The translations under genes and the position numbers were made by a program. The notes beneath the pieces are model-generated. The model was given only the letters and a program-made list of their open reading frames with translations, was not told the origin of the DNA and made no database searches. Source: Flammeovirgaceae bacterium (lineage in GTDB: Bacteria > Bacteroidota > Bacteroidia > Cytophagales > Cyclobacteriaceae). From it: 5,167 nt of DNA. Numbering within the stretch: position 1 is the stretch's first letter; each line of letters starts with the position of its first letter. The stretch covers positions 1 to 5,167 of the forward strand of contig JAKEEN010000259.1 in NCBI GenBank assembly GCA_022616575.1, read 5' to 3'. Positions 1-5,167 of this stretch are shown one piece after another.

Positions 1-2
1 GG

Positions 3-113
3 ATACTTATGTCAGAAAAACTCAACAAGAAAGAACCATTAAAGGGCGATTTTGAATTGGTGATGTTTGATAATGCAGGGAATAAAGAGATATTCAAATC
101 AAAAATTATATAA
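3..113 (+). CDS. C-terminal end of an unrecognised protein (5' end outside window)
   Basis: The frame is open from the first base of the window to a TAA at 111-113. It gives about 36 residues ending in FELVMFDNAGNKEIFKSKII. The strand-like alternation (FELVMFDNAG) suggests the last beta hairpin of a larger domain, but I do not recognise the family. An ATG lies at 9-11, so a very short free-standing ORF is formally possible; a truncated longer gene is more likely because the frame stays open upstream. The stop lies only 3 bases before the bcp start codon, which suggests co-transcription with bcp. No function is assigned. Confidence 0.55.
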   Translation: MLMSEKLNKKEPLKGDFELVMFDNAGNKEIFKSKII

Positions 114-116
114 CAT

Positions 117-662
117 ATGCTAAAAGCGGGAGACAAAGTACCCAATATCTCAGTAAATGATCAGGATGGTAAAGCCGTAAATCTTGCGGACCTGAAAGGA
201 AAGAAAGTAGTTCTCTACTTCTATCCAAAAGATATGACCTCCGGGTGCACAGCTGAGGCCTGTAACCTTCGCGATAATTATAAAGTGCTTCAAAAGCAAG
301 GCTATGAGGTATTGGGAGTTAGTACCGATAATGAAAAACTACACCAAAAATTTATTGCTAAGGAAAAGCTTCCGTTCCGCCTGCTGGCTGATACTGGCAA
401 AAAGCTGCACGAAGTTTTTGGAACGTGGATTGAGAAATCTATGTATGGGAGAAAATACATGGGTACGGCACGAGCTACCTTCCTGATTAATGAAAGCGGA
501 ATTATAGATGAAGTCATCGAAAAAGTTGACACCAGAAATCATACCAGTCAGATTTTAAAAGAACCCATTTCTAAACGTTCATCAGCCAAGCCTGCTAAGA
601 AAAATTCTAAACCTGCAAAGAAGGTGACCAAAAAACCGGTGAAGAAAAGGGCAAAATCATAG
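117..662 (+). CDS. bcp: Thioredoxin-dependent thiol peroxidase (Bcp/PrxQ peroxiredoxin) with lysine-rich C-terminal tail
   Basis: This cytoplasmic peroxiredoxin reduces H2O2 and organic hydroperoxides, with thioredoxin as the usual reductant. The N-terminus (MLKAGDKVPN) matches the family start, supporting ATG 117; no Shine-Dalgarno is visible. The core shows YFYPKDMTSGCTAEACNLRD at residues 34-53. C44 is the peroxidatic cysteine within P37xxxT41xxC44, and C49, five residues on, is the resolving cysteine typical of the atypical 2-Cys Bcp group. R119, before the TFLIN strand, fits the conserved active-site arginine. The usual family end (DTRNHTSQILK) is reached near residue 148, matching the ordinary length of about 150-156 aa. 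Residues 153-181 are an extra tail with 12 Lys, 2 Arg and no acidic residues, including two KPAKK copies and KKPVKK, resembling histone H1-like tails. The tail might bind nucleic acid or acidic surfaces (inference). The gene probably shares a transcript with the gene ending at 113. Confidence 0.95.
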   Translation: MLKAGDKVPNISVNDQDGKAVNLADLKGKKVVLYFYPKDMTSGCTAEACNLRDNYKVLQKQGYEVLGVSTDNEKLHQKFIAKEKLPFRLLADTGKKLHEVFGTWIEKSMYGRKYMGTARATFLINESGIIDEVIEKVDTRNHTSQILKEPISKRSSAKPAKKNSKPAKKVTKKPVKKRAKS

Positions 663-667
663 TCTGA

Positions 668-787
668 CTGTGATTTTTGTGATTGCCATGATCCACATGG
701 TGATAATAAATATGAATACTCATAGCCCATCACAACAATCATAAGCATCACGGTTAAGACAATCATAGTCCATCACATAAATCACAG
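668..787. repeat. Imperfect inverted-repeat element built from about 9-nt GTGAT / ATCAC units
   Basis: The element starts 6 bases after the bcp stop. The left arm (668-692, CTGTGATTTTTGTGATTGCC then ATGAT) is complementary to the right arm (762-787) with few mismatches and one bulge; 15 of the first 16 positions match. The left half carries GTGAT/ATGAT at 670, 679, 688 and 700. The right half carries the complement ATCAC/ATCAT at 729, 738, 747, 762, 772 and 781, so spacing is mostly 9-10 bases. Within the right half, 721-742 and 764-785 are direct copies (18 of 22 identical), so the left arm could pair with either. It could be a REP-like palindromic element, a transcript-end hairpin or a decayed non-autonomous element; I cannot tell which. 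There is no long T run typical of a classic intrinsic terminator. Confidence 0.65.
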
Positions 788-812
788 TTTAAGATGGGTT
801 ATGTAATGTTCT

Positions 813-839
813 TACCGAATTAGGAAAATAATTACGGTA
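813..839. promoter_or_regulatory. Small dyad upstream of the OmpA-family gene
   Basis: TACCGAATT at 813-821 is the inverted complement of AATTACGGTA at 830-839, with one extra base in the right half and an 8-base centre. It lies about 47 bases upstream of the ATG at 887, where an operator or promoter-proximal structure could sit. I could not find a convincing Bacteroidota promoter (TTTG, then TAnnTTTG about 19 bases later) beside it. The call rests on symmetry and position only, and chance is a real alternative in AT-rich spacer DNA. Confidence 0.25.
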
Positions 840-886
840 TCGTTTTTGTAAGCTTGTAGACATTTAAAACACGTTCTTATTCGTCT

Positions 887-2860
887 ATGAGCAGGGCATT
901 CTTGGCATCTATTTTCATAGTAGGCGGCTTTATCGTTGCCTATGGCCAGTCAGTTAAAGAATTGATCGCTACTGGCGATAAATACCAATCAAAAAAAAAT
1001 TATAAGAATGCCATTAAAGCATACGCTGATGCCCTGGCTATTAACCCCGATGAGGCAACCCTTAATTTTAAATTAGGCCTGGCTTACCTCTATTCAGACA
1101 CCAAGTCGAAAGCAGCAGCCTACATTGATAAAGCGTATCGTTTAAATCCGGCTATCAATCCAAAAATAGATTATCATCTCGGTATCGCTTTTCAAAACAC
1201 TAATGAGTTTAAAAAAGCCATAACTCATTTTGAAGCTTTCAAGAAAAACAATCCGCAAGTAGCAGAAATAGCCGATGCTAAAATTTCTGAGTGCCATGTA
1301 GCAGATTCACTTCGGGAATATGAGCTTAACGTGATTATTGAAAACCTTACGGAGATTAATACCTCATTCAACGAGCACTCGCCCATTCTTTCTGCCGATG
1401 GAAACACGCTGATTTTTACATCCAACCGGATCGATAATCCTAAGTCGGCTGAAAGTCCGGAAGATGTTTATGTGATTAACAAAGTAAATGGACGATGGGG
1501 GGCACCGAAAAAAATCAGCAACAACATTAACACCCGGTTTAATGATGCGGCTGCTTCGCTTTCGCCCGATGGGAAGACACTCTTTTTATATTCAGAGTTA
1601 GGTGCGGGTGATATTTACACCTCAACATTTGATGGCACCGACTGGACAGAGCCCAAGCCATTAAATAAAAATATCAATACAGCGCTCTTCTGGGAAACCT
1701 GCGCCAGTCTGTCTACTGACGGTAAGAAATTGTATTTCGCCAGCAACCGCGATGGTGGTTATGGTGAACTTGATATTTATGTATGCGAACTCGATAGCAA
1801 AGGGCAATGGGGAAAGGCTGTGAACCTGGGTGAAAAAATCAATACACCAGGCAATGAAGATTCGCCTTTCATACATTATGATGGCGTTACACTTTACTTT
1901 TCCTCAGACGGCCACCGTGGCCTCGGCAATAGCGACATATTTGTAAGTGAATTGAAAGGTGGCAAATGGACAAAACCCGAAAACATAGGCTATCCAATTA
2001 ATTTATGGGAGTACGATGGTTTTTTCAATGTATCCCCTGATAAAAAGACTGCCTATTACTCAACTGTAAAGGAAGGGGGCCAGGGAGGTGTTGATATTTA
2101 TTCCATTAAATTTTTAGAACCCAAATACAAGCCCAAGCCGCCTCCACCGGTTGTTAAGGTAGAAAAGAAAAAACCGGTTAAGGAAAACTTTATTGATGCT
2201 TCTGTACAAAAGCTAAGAGACCAAAAAGTAGTAACCATACTCCGGGGAAAAGTTATTGATGAATCGGATGCGGCTCCACTGGCCGCTACTATTTCATTGG
2301 TTGACAATGAAACCGGGAAGGTGTTATCAAAGATATTTTCTGATCCGGAATCGGGCGATTTTGAGTTAATTATTCCCCATGGCGGTAACTATGGTGTGGC
2401 CACAGAATGTGTGGGCTATCTTTTCAACTCCATCAACTTCAGTGTGCCTAAGTTTGCCGAGTACCAGGAGTTAGATACTCACATTATCATGGTTCGAACC
2501 GAAGTTGGATCAAAAGTGGTGCTTAGAAATATCTTCTTTGACATCGGAAAGTTCAACCTGAAGGATCAATCGCTCACCGAAGCCGAAAAACTCTATTCTC
2601 TATTAAAAGATAATCCTGAATTGAAGGTTCAGATCAATGGCCACACCGATAATACCGGTGATGCGGCATCCAATAAAACGTTATCGCTCAAGCGGGCGAC
2701 TTCAGTGGTGGATTTTCTTGTCTCCAAGGGAATCGATCAAGGTCGGGTAGGTGCCAAGGGTTTTGGTTCTGAGCGGCCAATCGTCTCCAACGATGATGAA
2801 GAAGGCGGAAGAGCTATTAATCGCAGAACAGAGATTGAAGTAGTTGGATTGGGCGGGTAG
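887..2860 (+). CDS. OmpA-family envelope protein with TPR, five-blade PD40 propeller, CRD-like and OmpA domains (PorE-like)
   Basis: This is an exported protein expected to sit at the outer membrane/periplasm and bind peptidoglycan. Residues 1-21 form a signal peptide (hydrophobic LASIFIVGGFIVAYGQ) with no lipobox cysteine. TPR helices fill about 24-128. Five PD40 blade motifs follow near 164-181, 219-236, 270-288, 325-342 and 376-392 (for example LSPDGKTLF and STDGKKLYFASNR). A Pro/Lys linker (about 411-432) leads to a carboxypeptidase-regulatory-like beta domain (about 450-537, with RGKVIDE and ECVGY). The OmpA C-terminal domain covers about 545-655. NGHTDNTG (584-591, D588) and LSLKRA (599-604, R603) supply the Asp and Arg that bind diaminopimelate in this family, and NRRTEIEV (645-652) ends it. 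This order matches PorE of the type IX secretion system, but no PorP/SprF-like partner is adjacent, and generic paralogues with this layout are common in Bacteroidota. An in-frame TAG at 857-859 leaves ATG 887 as the only sensible start. Confidence 0.9.
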   Translation: MSRAFLASIFIVGGFIVAYGQSVKELIATGDKYQSKKNYKNAIKAYADALAINPDEATLNFKLGLAYLYSDTKSKAAAYIDKAYRLNPAINPKIDYHLGIAFQNTNEFKKAITHFEAFKKNNPQVAEIADAKISECHVADSLREYELNVIIENLTEINTSFNEHSPILSADGNTLIFTSNRIDNPKSAESPEDVYVINKVNGRWGAPKKISNNINTRFNDAAASLSPDGKTLFLYSELGAGDIYTSTFDGTDWTEPKPLNKNINTALFWETCASLSTDGKKLYFASNRDGGYGELDIYVCELDSKGQWGKAVNLGEKINTPGNEDSPFIHYDGVTLYFSSDGHRGLGNSDIFVSELKGGKWTKPENIGYPINLWEYDGFFNVSPDKKTAYYSTVKEGGQGGVDIYSIKFLEPKYKPKPPPPVVKVEKKKPVKENFIDASVQKLRDQKVVTILRGKVIDESDAAPLAATISLVDNETGKVLSKIFSDPESGDFELIIPHGGNYGVATECVGYLFNSINFSVPKFAEYQELDTHIIMVRTEVGSKVVLRNIFFDIGKFNLKDQSLTEAEKLYSLLKDNPELKVQINGHTDNTGDAASNKTLSLKRATSVVDFLVSKGIDQGRVGAKGFGSERPIVSNDDEEGGRAINRRTEIEVVGLGG

Positions 2861-3047
2861 TAGTAAATGGTGCACCGGGTTTTGATTTTACCATATCCAC
2901 GGCTCTATTTAATGACCATTGCCAGTTATTAAATGACTGAAATGGAAAAGTTTAAACAAGGCGGAATTGGTCTTTGCAGGGTTTCTAAAATTCAACCATC
3001 TTCGCGGCTCCATCGGCTCGTGCCGAGACTGAAGAATTTCCATAACT
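2861..3047. other. Intergenic spacer before the transketolase gene
   Basis: No protein-coding gene is supported here. Directly after the OmpA-family stop, the same frame has two further stops (TAG 2861, TAA 2864). GTAAA (2863-2867) can pair with TTTAC (2887-2891) around the palindrome GGTGCACC (2869-2876), which is too weak to call a terminator. ATTTAAT (2907-2913) and ATTAAAT (2928-2934) form a further short inverted repeat. The promoter of the transketolase gene presumably lies here, but I cannot place a convincing Bacteroidota consensus. Confidence 0.5.
2999..3035 (+). promoter_or_regulatory. Possible 5'-leader hairpin ahead of the transketolase N-half
   Basis: TCGGC (3013-3017) pairs with GCCGA (3022-3026) across a TCGT loop. 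Outside it, TCTTC (2999-3003) pairs with GAAGA (3031-3035), giving two stacked 5-bp helices separated by an asymmetric internal loop. The structure ends 12 bases before the ATG at 3048, so if transcribed it would lie near the ribosome-binding region. It is GC-richer than the surrounding spacer. A role in translation control is inference; there is no U tract after it, so a terminator is unlikely. Confidence 0.3.
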
Positions 3048-3893
3048 ATGAGCCAACCAGACTTAAACCATCTTAAAAAACTAACTTCTCAAATCCGCAG
3101 GGATATTGTGCGTATGGTGCATGCCTGCCAATCAGGCCACCCTGGTGGTTCGCTCGGTTGCACTGAATATTTCGTAGCCCTTTACTTTCATATACTAAAA
3201 CACGATCCAAAATTTAACATGGAGGGTAAGGGAGAAGACTTGTTTTTTTTATCCAACGGGCATATCTCACCTGTTTGGTACTCAACGCTGGCAAGGTCTG
3301 GCTATTTCGATGTTAAGGAACTTTCCACTTTTCGATTCATTAATTCAAGATTACAGGGGCATCCTGCCACGCATGAACATTTACCTGGAGTTCGGGTTGC
3401 TTCAGGATCGTTGGGTCAAGGCTTGTCGGTTGCAGTAGGAGCCGCTCAATCAAAAAAGCTAAATAATGATGACCGATTTGTTTATGTACTGATGGGCGAT
3501 GGAGAGCAACAGGAAGGACAAATTTGGGAAGCGGCTATGTATGCAGCCCACCATGAAGTAGATAACCTGATCGCTACTATTGATGTAAATGGGCAACAAA
3601 TTGATGGTCCGGTAGATGAAATTATGTCCCTCAACCTAAAAGCAAAGTGGACCGCCTTTGGATGGGAAGTGCAACAATTCAATGGAAATGACCTTGAAGA
3701 AGTGATCAATGGCCTGGAACGGGCAAAAAGCCTGGCTAAAAAAGGAAAGCCCGTTCTCAACCTGATGACAACGGTTATGGGCAAGGGTGTTGATTTTATG
3801 GAAGGCCACCATAAGTGGCATGGCGTTGCCCCAAACGATGATGAGTTTGCCAAAGCCATGGCTCAACTGGAAGAAACACTTGGGGATTATTAA
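3048..3893 (+). CDS. tkt: Transketolase, N-terminal (thiamine-diphosphate-binding) subunit
   Basis: Transketolase moves two-carbon ketol units between sugar phosphates in the non-oxidative pentose phosphate pathway, using thiamine diphosphate and a divalent metal in the cytoplasm. At 281 aa this is the N-terminal (PP) half of a full-length enzyme of about 660 aa. Visible family motifs are SGHPGGSLG (29-37), SNGH (69-72), QGHP (103-106), GSLGQGLSVAVG (120-131), the diphosphate/metal motif GDGEQQEGQIWEA (150-162) with N181 in DVNGQQIDG (179-187), and GKGVDFMEGHHKWHG (245-259). It ends cleanly after the PP domain (ETLGDY), so this looks like a natural split subunit rather than a truncation. The C-terminal Pyr/C-domain subunit needed for an active site is not encoded next door or anywhere in the window. 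Its stop codon overlaps the next start by one base (TAATG). No clear Shine-Dalgarno precedes ATG 3048. Confidence 0.95.
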   Translation: MSQPDLNHLKKLTSQIRRDIVRMVHACQSGHPGGSLGCTEYFVALYFHILKHDPKFNMEGKGEDLFFLSNGHISPVWYSTLARSGYFDVKELSTFRFINSRLQGHPATHEHLPGVRVASGSLGQGLSVAVGAAQSKKLNNDDRFVYVLMGDGEQQEGQIWEAAMYAAHHEVDNLIATIDVNGQQIDGPVDEIMSLNLKAKWTAFGWEVQQFNGNDLEEVINGLERAKSLAKKGKPVLNLMTTVMGKGVDFMEGHHKWHGVAPNDDEFAKAMAQLEETLGDY

Positions 3894-4309
3894 TGATTCA
3901 GATGAAGGAGAATAGTACCATCACCTCTCCTCCTTCAATCAAACCTGAAGTAGATACGGAGGTTCTTACTACCGTTAAGCACGAGCAGCTAGACGATTCG
4001 TATGTCTATGTACACTGTTATTTCAATAACACATTCAAGGACATGCTGATCCGAATATGGAAGGCCACTTTTCTGATTGATCGCTTCAGCGGAGCACGGT
4101 CAAGCCTTGTACACACAGAAAACATTTCGTTTGCTCCACAATGGACCATGATACCGGATCAGGCGGTGTATAATTTCTTATTGGTATTTACCGGCCTGCC
4201 CTCAACCTGTAAGGTCTTCGATCTTGTCGAAGAAATTCCTGAGCCAGGTGGCTTTTTTGTGCAAGGAATCCAGCGAAATGAAACCGATATTTACCATATT
4301 GATATTTAG
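3893..4309 (+). CDS. Conserved-looking protein of unknown function
   Basis: The start codon shares its A with the transketolase TAA stop (3891-3895, TAATG), a layout usual for translational coupling, so this is likely the second gene of a two-gene unit. A second ATG at 3902 (residue 4) is an alternative start. The 138-aa product has no signal peptide or membrane segment. Residues 1-35 are polar, rich in Ser/Pro/Glu and probably disordered. The rest looks like one compact beta-rich domain with well-ordered motifs: IRIWKATFLID (53-63), VHTENISFAPQWT (73-85), FLLVFTGLPSTCKVFDLVEE (95-114), IPEPGGFFV (115-123) and GIQRNETDIYHIDI (125-138). The pattern resembles a small hypothetical family I associate with Bacteroidota, but I cannot name a domain. 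Cysteines at 42 and 106 have no obvious motif. No function is proposed beyond possible association with the transketolase unit. Confidence 0.8.
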   Translation: MIQMKENSTITSPPSIKPEVDTEVLTTVKHEQLDDSYVYVHCYFNNTFKDMLIRIWKATFLIDRFSGARSSLVHTENISFAPQWTMIPDQAVYNFLLVFTGLPSTCKVFDLVEEIPEPGGFFVQGIQRNETDIYHIDI

Positions 4310-4484
4310 TTATCAGTTAATCGTTAAGGTGTGCCAGTGTTAAGGGCATGTGCTGAGGTTAACGAAAATATTCTTCACCTCCTTGCCCAATACTCACACC
4401 CCCGATTAACGGATAACGATTAAACTGATTCGCTTTGCGCACACCTGACCCATGCCCCCGATTAACTATTAAACTATTAACGGA
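4309..4484. repeat. Degenerate heptamer-repeat element with self-complementary halves
   Basis: Three contiguous heptamers start in the last base of the preceding stop codon: GTTATCA, GTTAATC, GTTAAGG (4309-4329). Single copies follow at 4339-4345 (GTTAAGG) and 4358-4364 (GTTAACG). Two triplets occur in the opposite orientation: GATTAAC, GGATAAC, GATTAAAC (4404-4425) and GATTAAC, TATTAAAC, TATTAAC (4460-4481). Both are preceded by CCCCC, so CCCCCGATTAAC is an exact 12-base direct repeat (4399 and 4455). ATCAGTTAATCGTTA (4312-4326) pairs with 4414-4429 with one bulged base. Nested inside, GGTGTG 4328 pairs with CACACC 4395, GGGCA 4344 with TGCCC 4384, and GAGGT 4355 with ACCTC 4377. GGGCATG 4344 can alternatively pair with CATGCCC 4451. 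It could be a MITE/REP-like element, a minisatellite or an RNA structure. Confidence 0.65.
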
Positions 4485-4490
4485 CAAAGA

Positions 4491-4997
4491 ATGAAATTCA
4501 CCGTCAACAACTTCGCAGAGTTTGAACAACACGTAGGTAAAGAACTGGGGGTCTCTGAGTATCTGAAAATTAACCAGGAACAAATCAACAAGTTTGCTGA
4601 AGCGACCCTTGATCATCAATGGATCCATACCGATCCTCAGCGGGCGGCTACAGAAAGTCAATTTAAGAGCACGATTGCGCATGGGTACCTGACACTCTCT
4701 GTAGTTCCCTATTTGTGGGAACAGATTGCTGACATCAGAAATGTAAAAATGCTGGTAAACTATGGTATTGAGAAACTCAAATTCAACCAACCCGTATTGG
4801 TAAATCAGGAAGTAAGGTTAAGAGTAAAGCTGCAAGCCCTTACTAATTTGAGAGGTATTGCAAAAGCCGAGATGGATGTAGCTTTGGAAATCAAAGACAA
4901 TCCGAAGCCAGCCTTTACATCTGTCATCGTCTTCTTATACCATTTCAAACGAAATGAGAGAGTTCAGAAGCTCGAGATTCGAGGCTTGAATATCTAA
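4491..4997 (+). CDS. MaoC-family (R)-specific hydratase / dehydratase-like protein
   Basis: The protein has a single hot-dog fold of the MaoC type, NodN-like subgroup, whose characterised members hydrate trans-2-enoyl-CoA to (R)-3-hydroxyacyl-CoA; the actual substrate here is unknown. The hydratase motif is ATLDHQWIHTDPQRAA at residues 38-53, with D41 and H46 at the expected catalytic Asp/His spacing, followed by STIAHGYLTLSVVP (60-73) and NYGIEKLKFNQPV (90-102). The fold finishes near 152, and about 16 polar residues (KRNERVQKLEIRGLNI) extend beyond it; total length 168 aa against roughly 150-160 in relatives. ATG 4491 gives the typical N-terminus, with no Shine-Dalgarno; the 3'-most heptamer triplet of the upstream repeat ends 9 bases before it. 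The stop overlaps the convergent Rid gene by 4 bases. There are no fatty-acid or PHA genes in the window to point to a pathway. Confidence 0.9.
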   Translation: MKFTVNNFAEFEQHVGKELGVSEYLKINQEQINKFAEATLDHQWIHTDPQRAATESQFKSTIAHGYLTLSVVPYLWEQIADIRNVKMLVNYGIEKLKFNQPVLVNQEVRLRVKLQALTNLRGIAKAEMDVALEIKDNPKPAFTSVIVFLYHFKRNERVQKLEIRGLNI

Positions 4998-5167
4998 TTT
5001 CCAATAACAGCAACCACTTCCACCTCCAGGTTATAATCCGGCATAAACAGCCTATCGATTTGAATCCAGGTAGCGGCCGGATGGTCACCCTTATAGAATT
5101 TTAACCGAACATCTTTATTGGCTTTTACAGCATCGAGATCGGTTGTATACAAGTTCTCCTTCACAAC
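4994..5167 (-). CDS. Rid/YjgF-family protein, C-terminal part (start outside window)
   Basis: Reading the minus strand from the window edge gives 57 residues, open throughout, ending at a TAG (complement of CTA at 4994-4996). The visible part matches the C-terminal half of the Rid (YjgF/YER057c/UK114) fold: an ENLYTTDLDAV strand-helix, FYKGDHPAATWIQIDRL, then the final MPDYNLEVEVVAVIGN strand. E. coli RidA has P-A-R-S in the corresponding place, where the Arg holds the imine substrate. Here it reads P-A-A-T, so that arginine appears to be absent, suggesting a Rid subgroup other than the classical 2-iminobutanoate/2-iminopropanoate deaminase. The alignment is by eye. The gene converges on the MaoC-like gene, and the two stops share CTAA. 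Confidence 0.85.
   Translation of the reverse strand, partial: VVKENLYTTDLDAVKANKDVRLKFYKGDHPAATWIQIDRLFMPDYNLEVEVVAVIGN

Noticed and set aside
548..766. Minus-strand 72-residue open frame opposite the bcp end and the following spacer
   Set aside because: It runs antisense through the lysine-rich tail and the inverted-repeat element, its hydrophobic composition is a by-product of those repeats, and it has no family-like motif.
2933..3076. Plus-strand 47-codon small ORF in the spacer running into the transketolase start in another frame
   Set aside because: It overlaps the hairpin and the well-supported ATG at 3048, has no ribosome-binding site, and its basic, low-information sequence matches nothing I know.
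3482..3859. Minus-strand 125-residue open frame inside the transketolase gene
   Set aside because: It lies wholly opposite the clearly identified ThDP-binding region, is Ser/Pro/Arg-rich as expected of an antisense shadow, and shows no recognisable domain.
4430..4437. TCGCTTTG as a possible Bacteroidota -7 promoter element (TAnnTTTG) for the MaoC-like gene
   Set aside because: It misses the consensus at the second base and has no TTTG element about 19 bases upstream, so it cannot be separated from chance.
4309..4484. Possible CRISPR array in the repeat-rich spacer
   Set aside because: Units are 7-8 bases, degenerate, in both orientations and contiguous; there are no 25-40 base repeats with unique spacers and no cas genes.
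4359..4790. Minus-strand 143-residue open frame opposite the spacer and the MaoC-like gene
   Set aside because: Half of it is antisense to the conserved MaoC hydratase motifs and half to the heptamer repeats; no motif supports it as a gene.

Overview
The window looks like an ordinary chromosomal segment of a member of the Bacteroidota, most likely a Cytophagales-type bacterium. Three things point there: a large TPR / PD40 beta-propeller / carboxypeptidase-regulatory-like / OmpA protein (the PorE-type architecture typical of this phylum), a transketolase split into half-length subunits, and start codons without clear Shine-Dalgarno sequences. The lineage is inferred from gene content only.

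Layout, left to right. (1) The 3' end of an unrecognised plus-strand gene (3-113) runs, after 3 bases, into a thiol peroxidase of the Bcp/PrxQ family (117-662), which carries an unusual lysine-rich, histone-H1-like tail. (2) A 224-bp spacer holds an imperfect inverted repeat built from short GTGAT/ATCAC units, then a small dyad. (3) The OmpA-family cell-envelope protein (887-2860) ends in three tandem stop codons. (4) A 187-bp spacer contains a possible hairpin just ahead of the next gene. (5) The N-terminal (thiamine-diphosphate-binding) half of transketolase (3048-3893) overlaps by one base a conserved-looking protein of unknown function (3893-4309). The C-terminal transketolase half is not in the window. 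(6) A 181-bp spacer is filled with degenerate heptamers (GTTAATC-like) in opposite orientations that can fold on themselves. (7) A MaoC-like hydratase (4491-4997) converges on, and overlaps by 4 bases, the 3' end of a minus-strand Rid/YjgF-family gene (4994-5167), which continues past the window edge.

The genes do not form one pathway: they cover peroxide defence, envelope anchoring, the non-oxidative pentose phosphate pathway, acyl-CoA (R)-hydratase-type chemistry, and reactive-metabolite or small-molecule handling. I see no mobile-element gene, CRISPR array, tRNA, rRNA or defence system. The most notable items are the two structured repeat elements placed directly after stop codons, the basic tail on the peroxiredoxin, the Rid protein lacking the usual active-site arginine, and the transketolase N-half whose partner is not adjacent.
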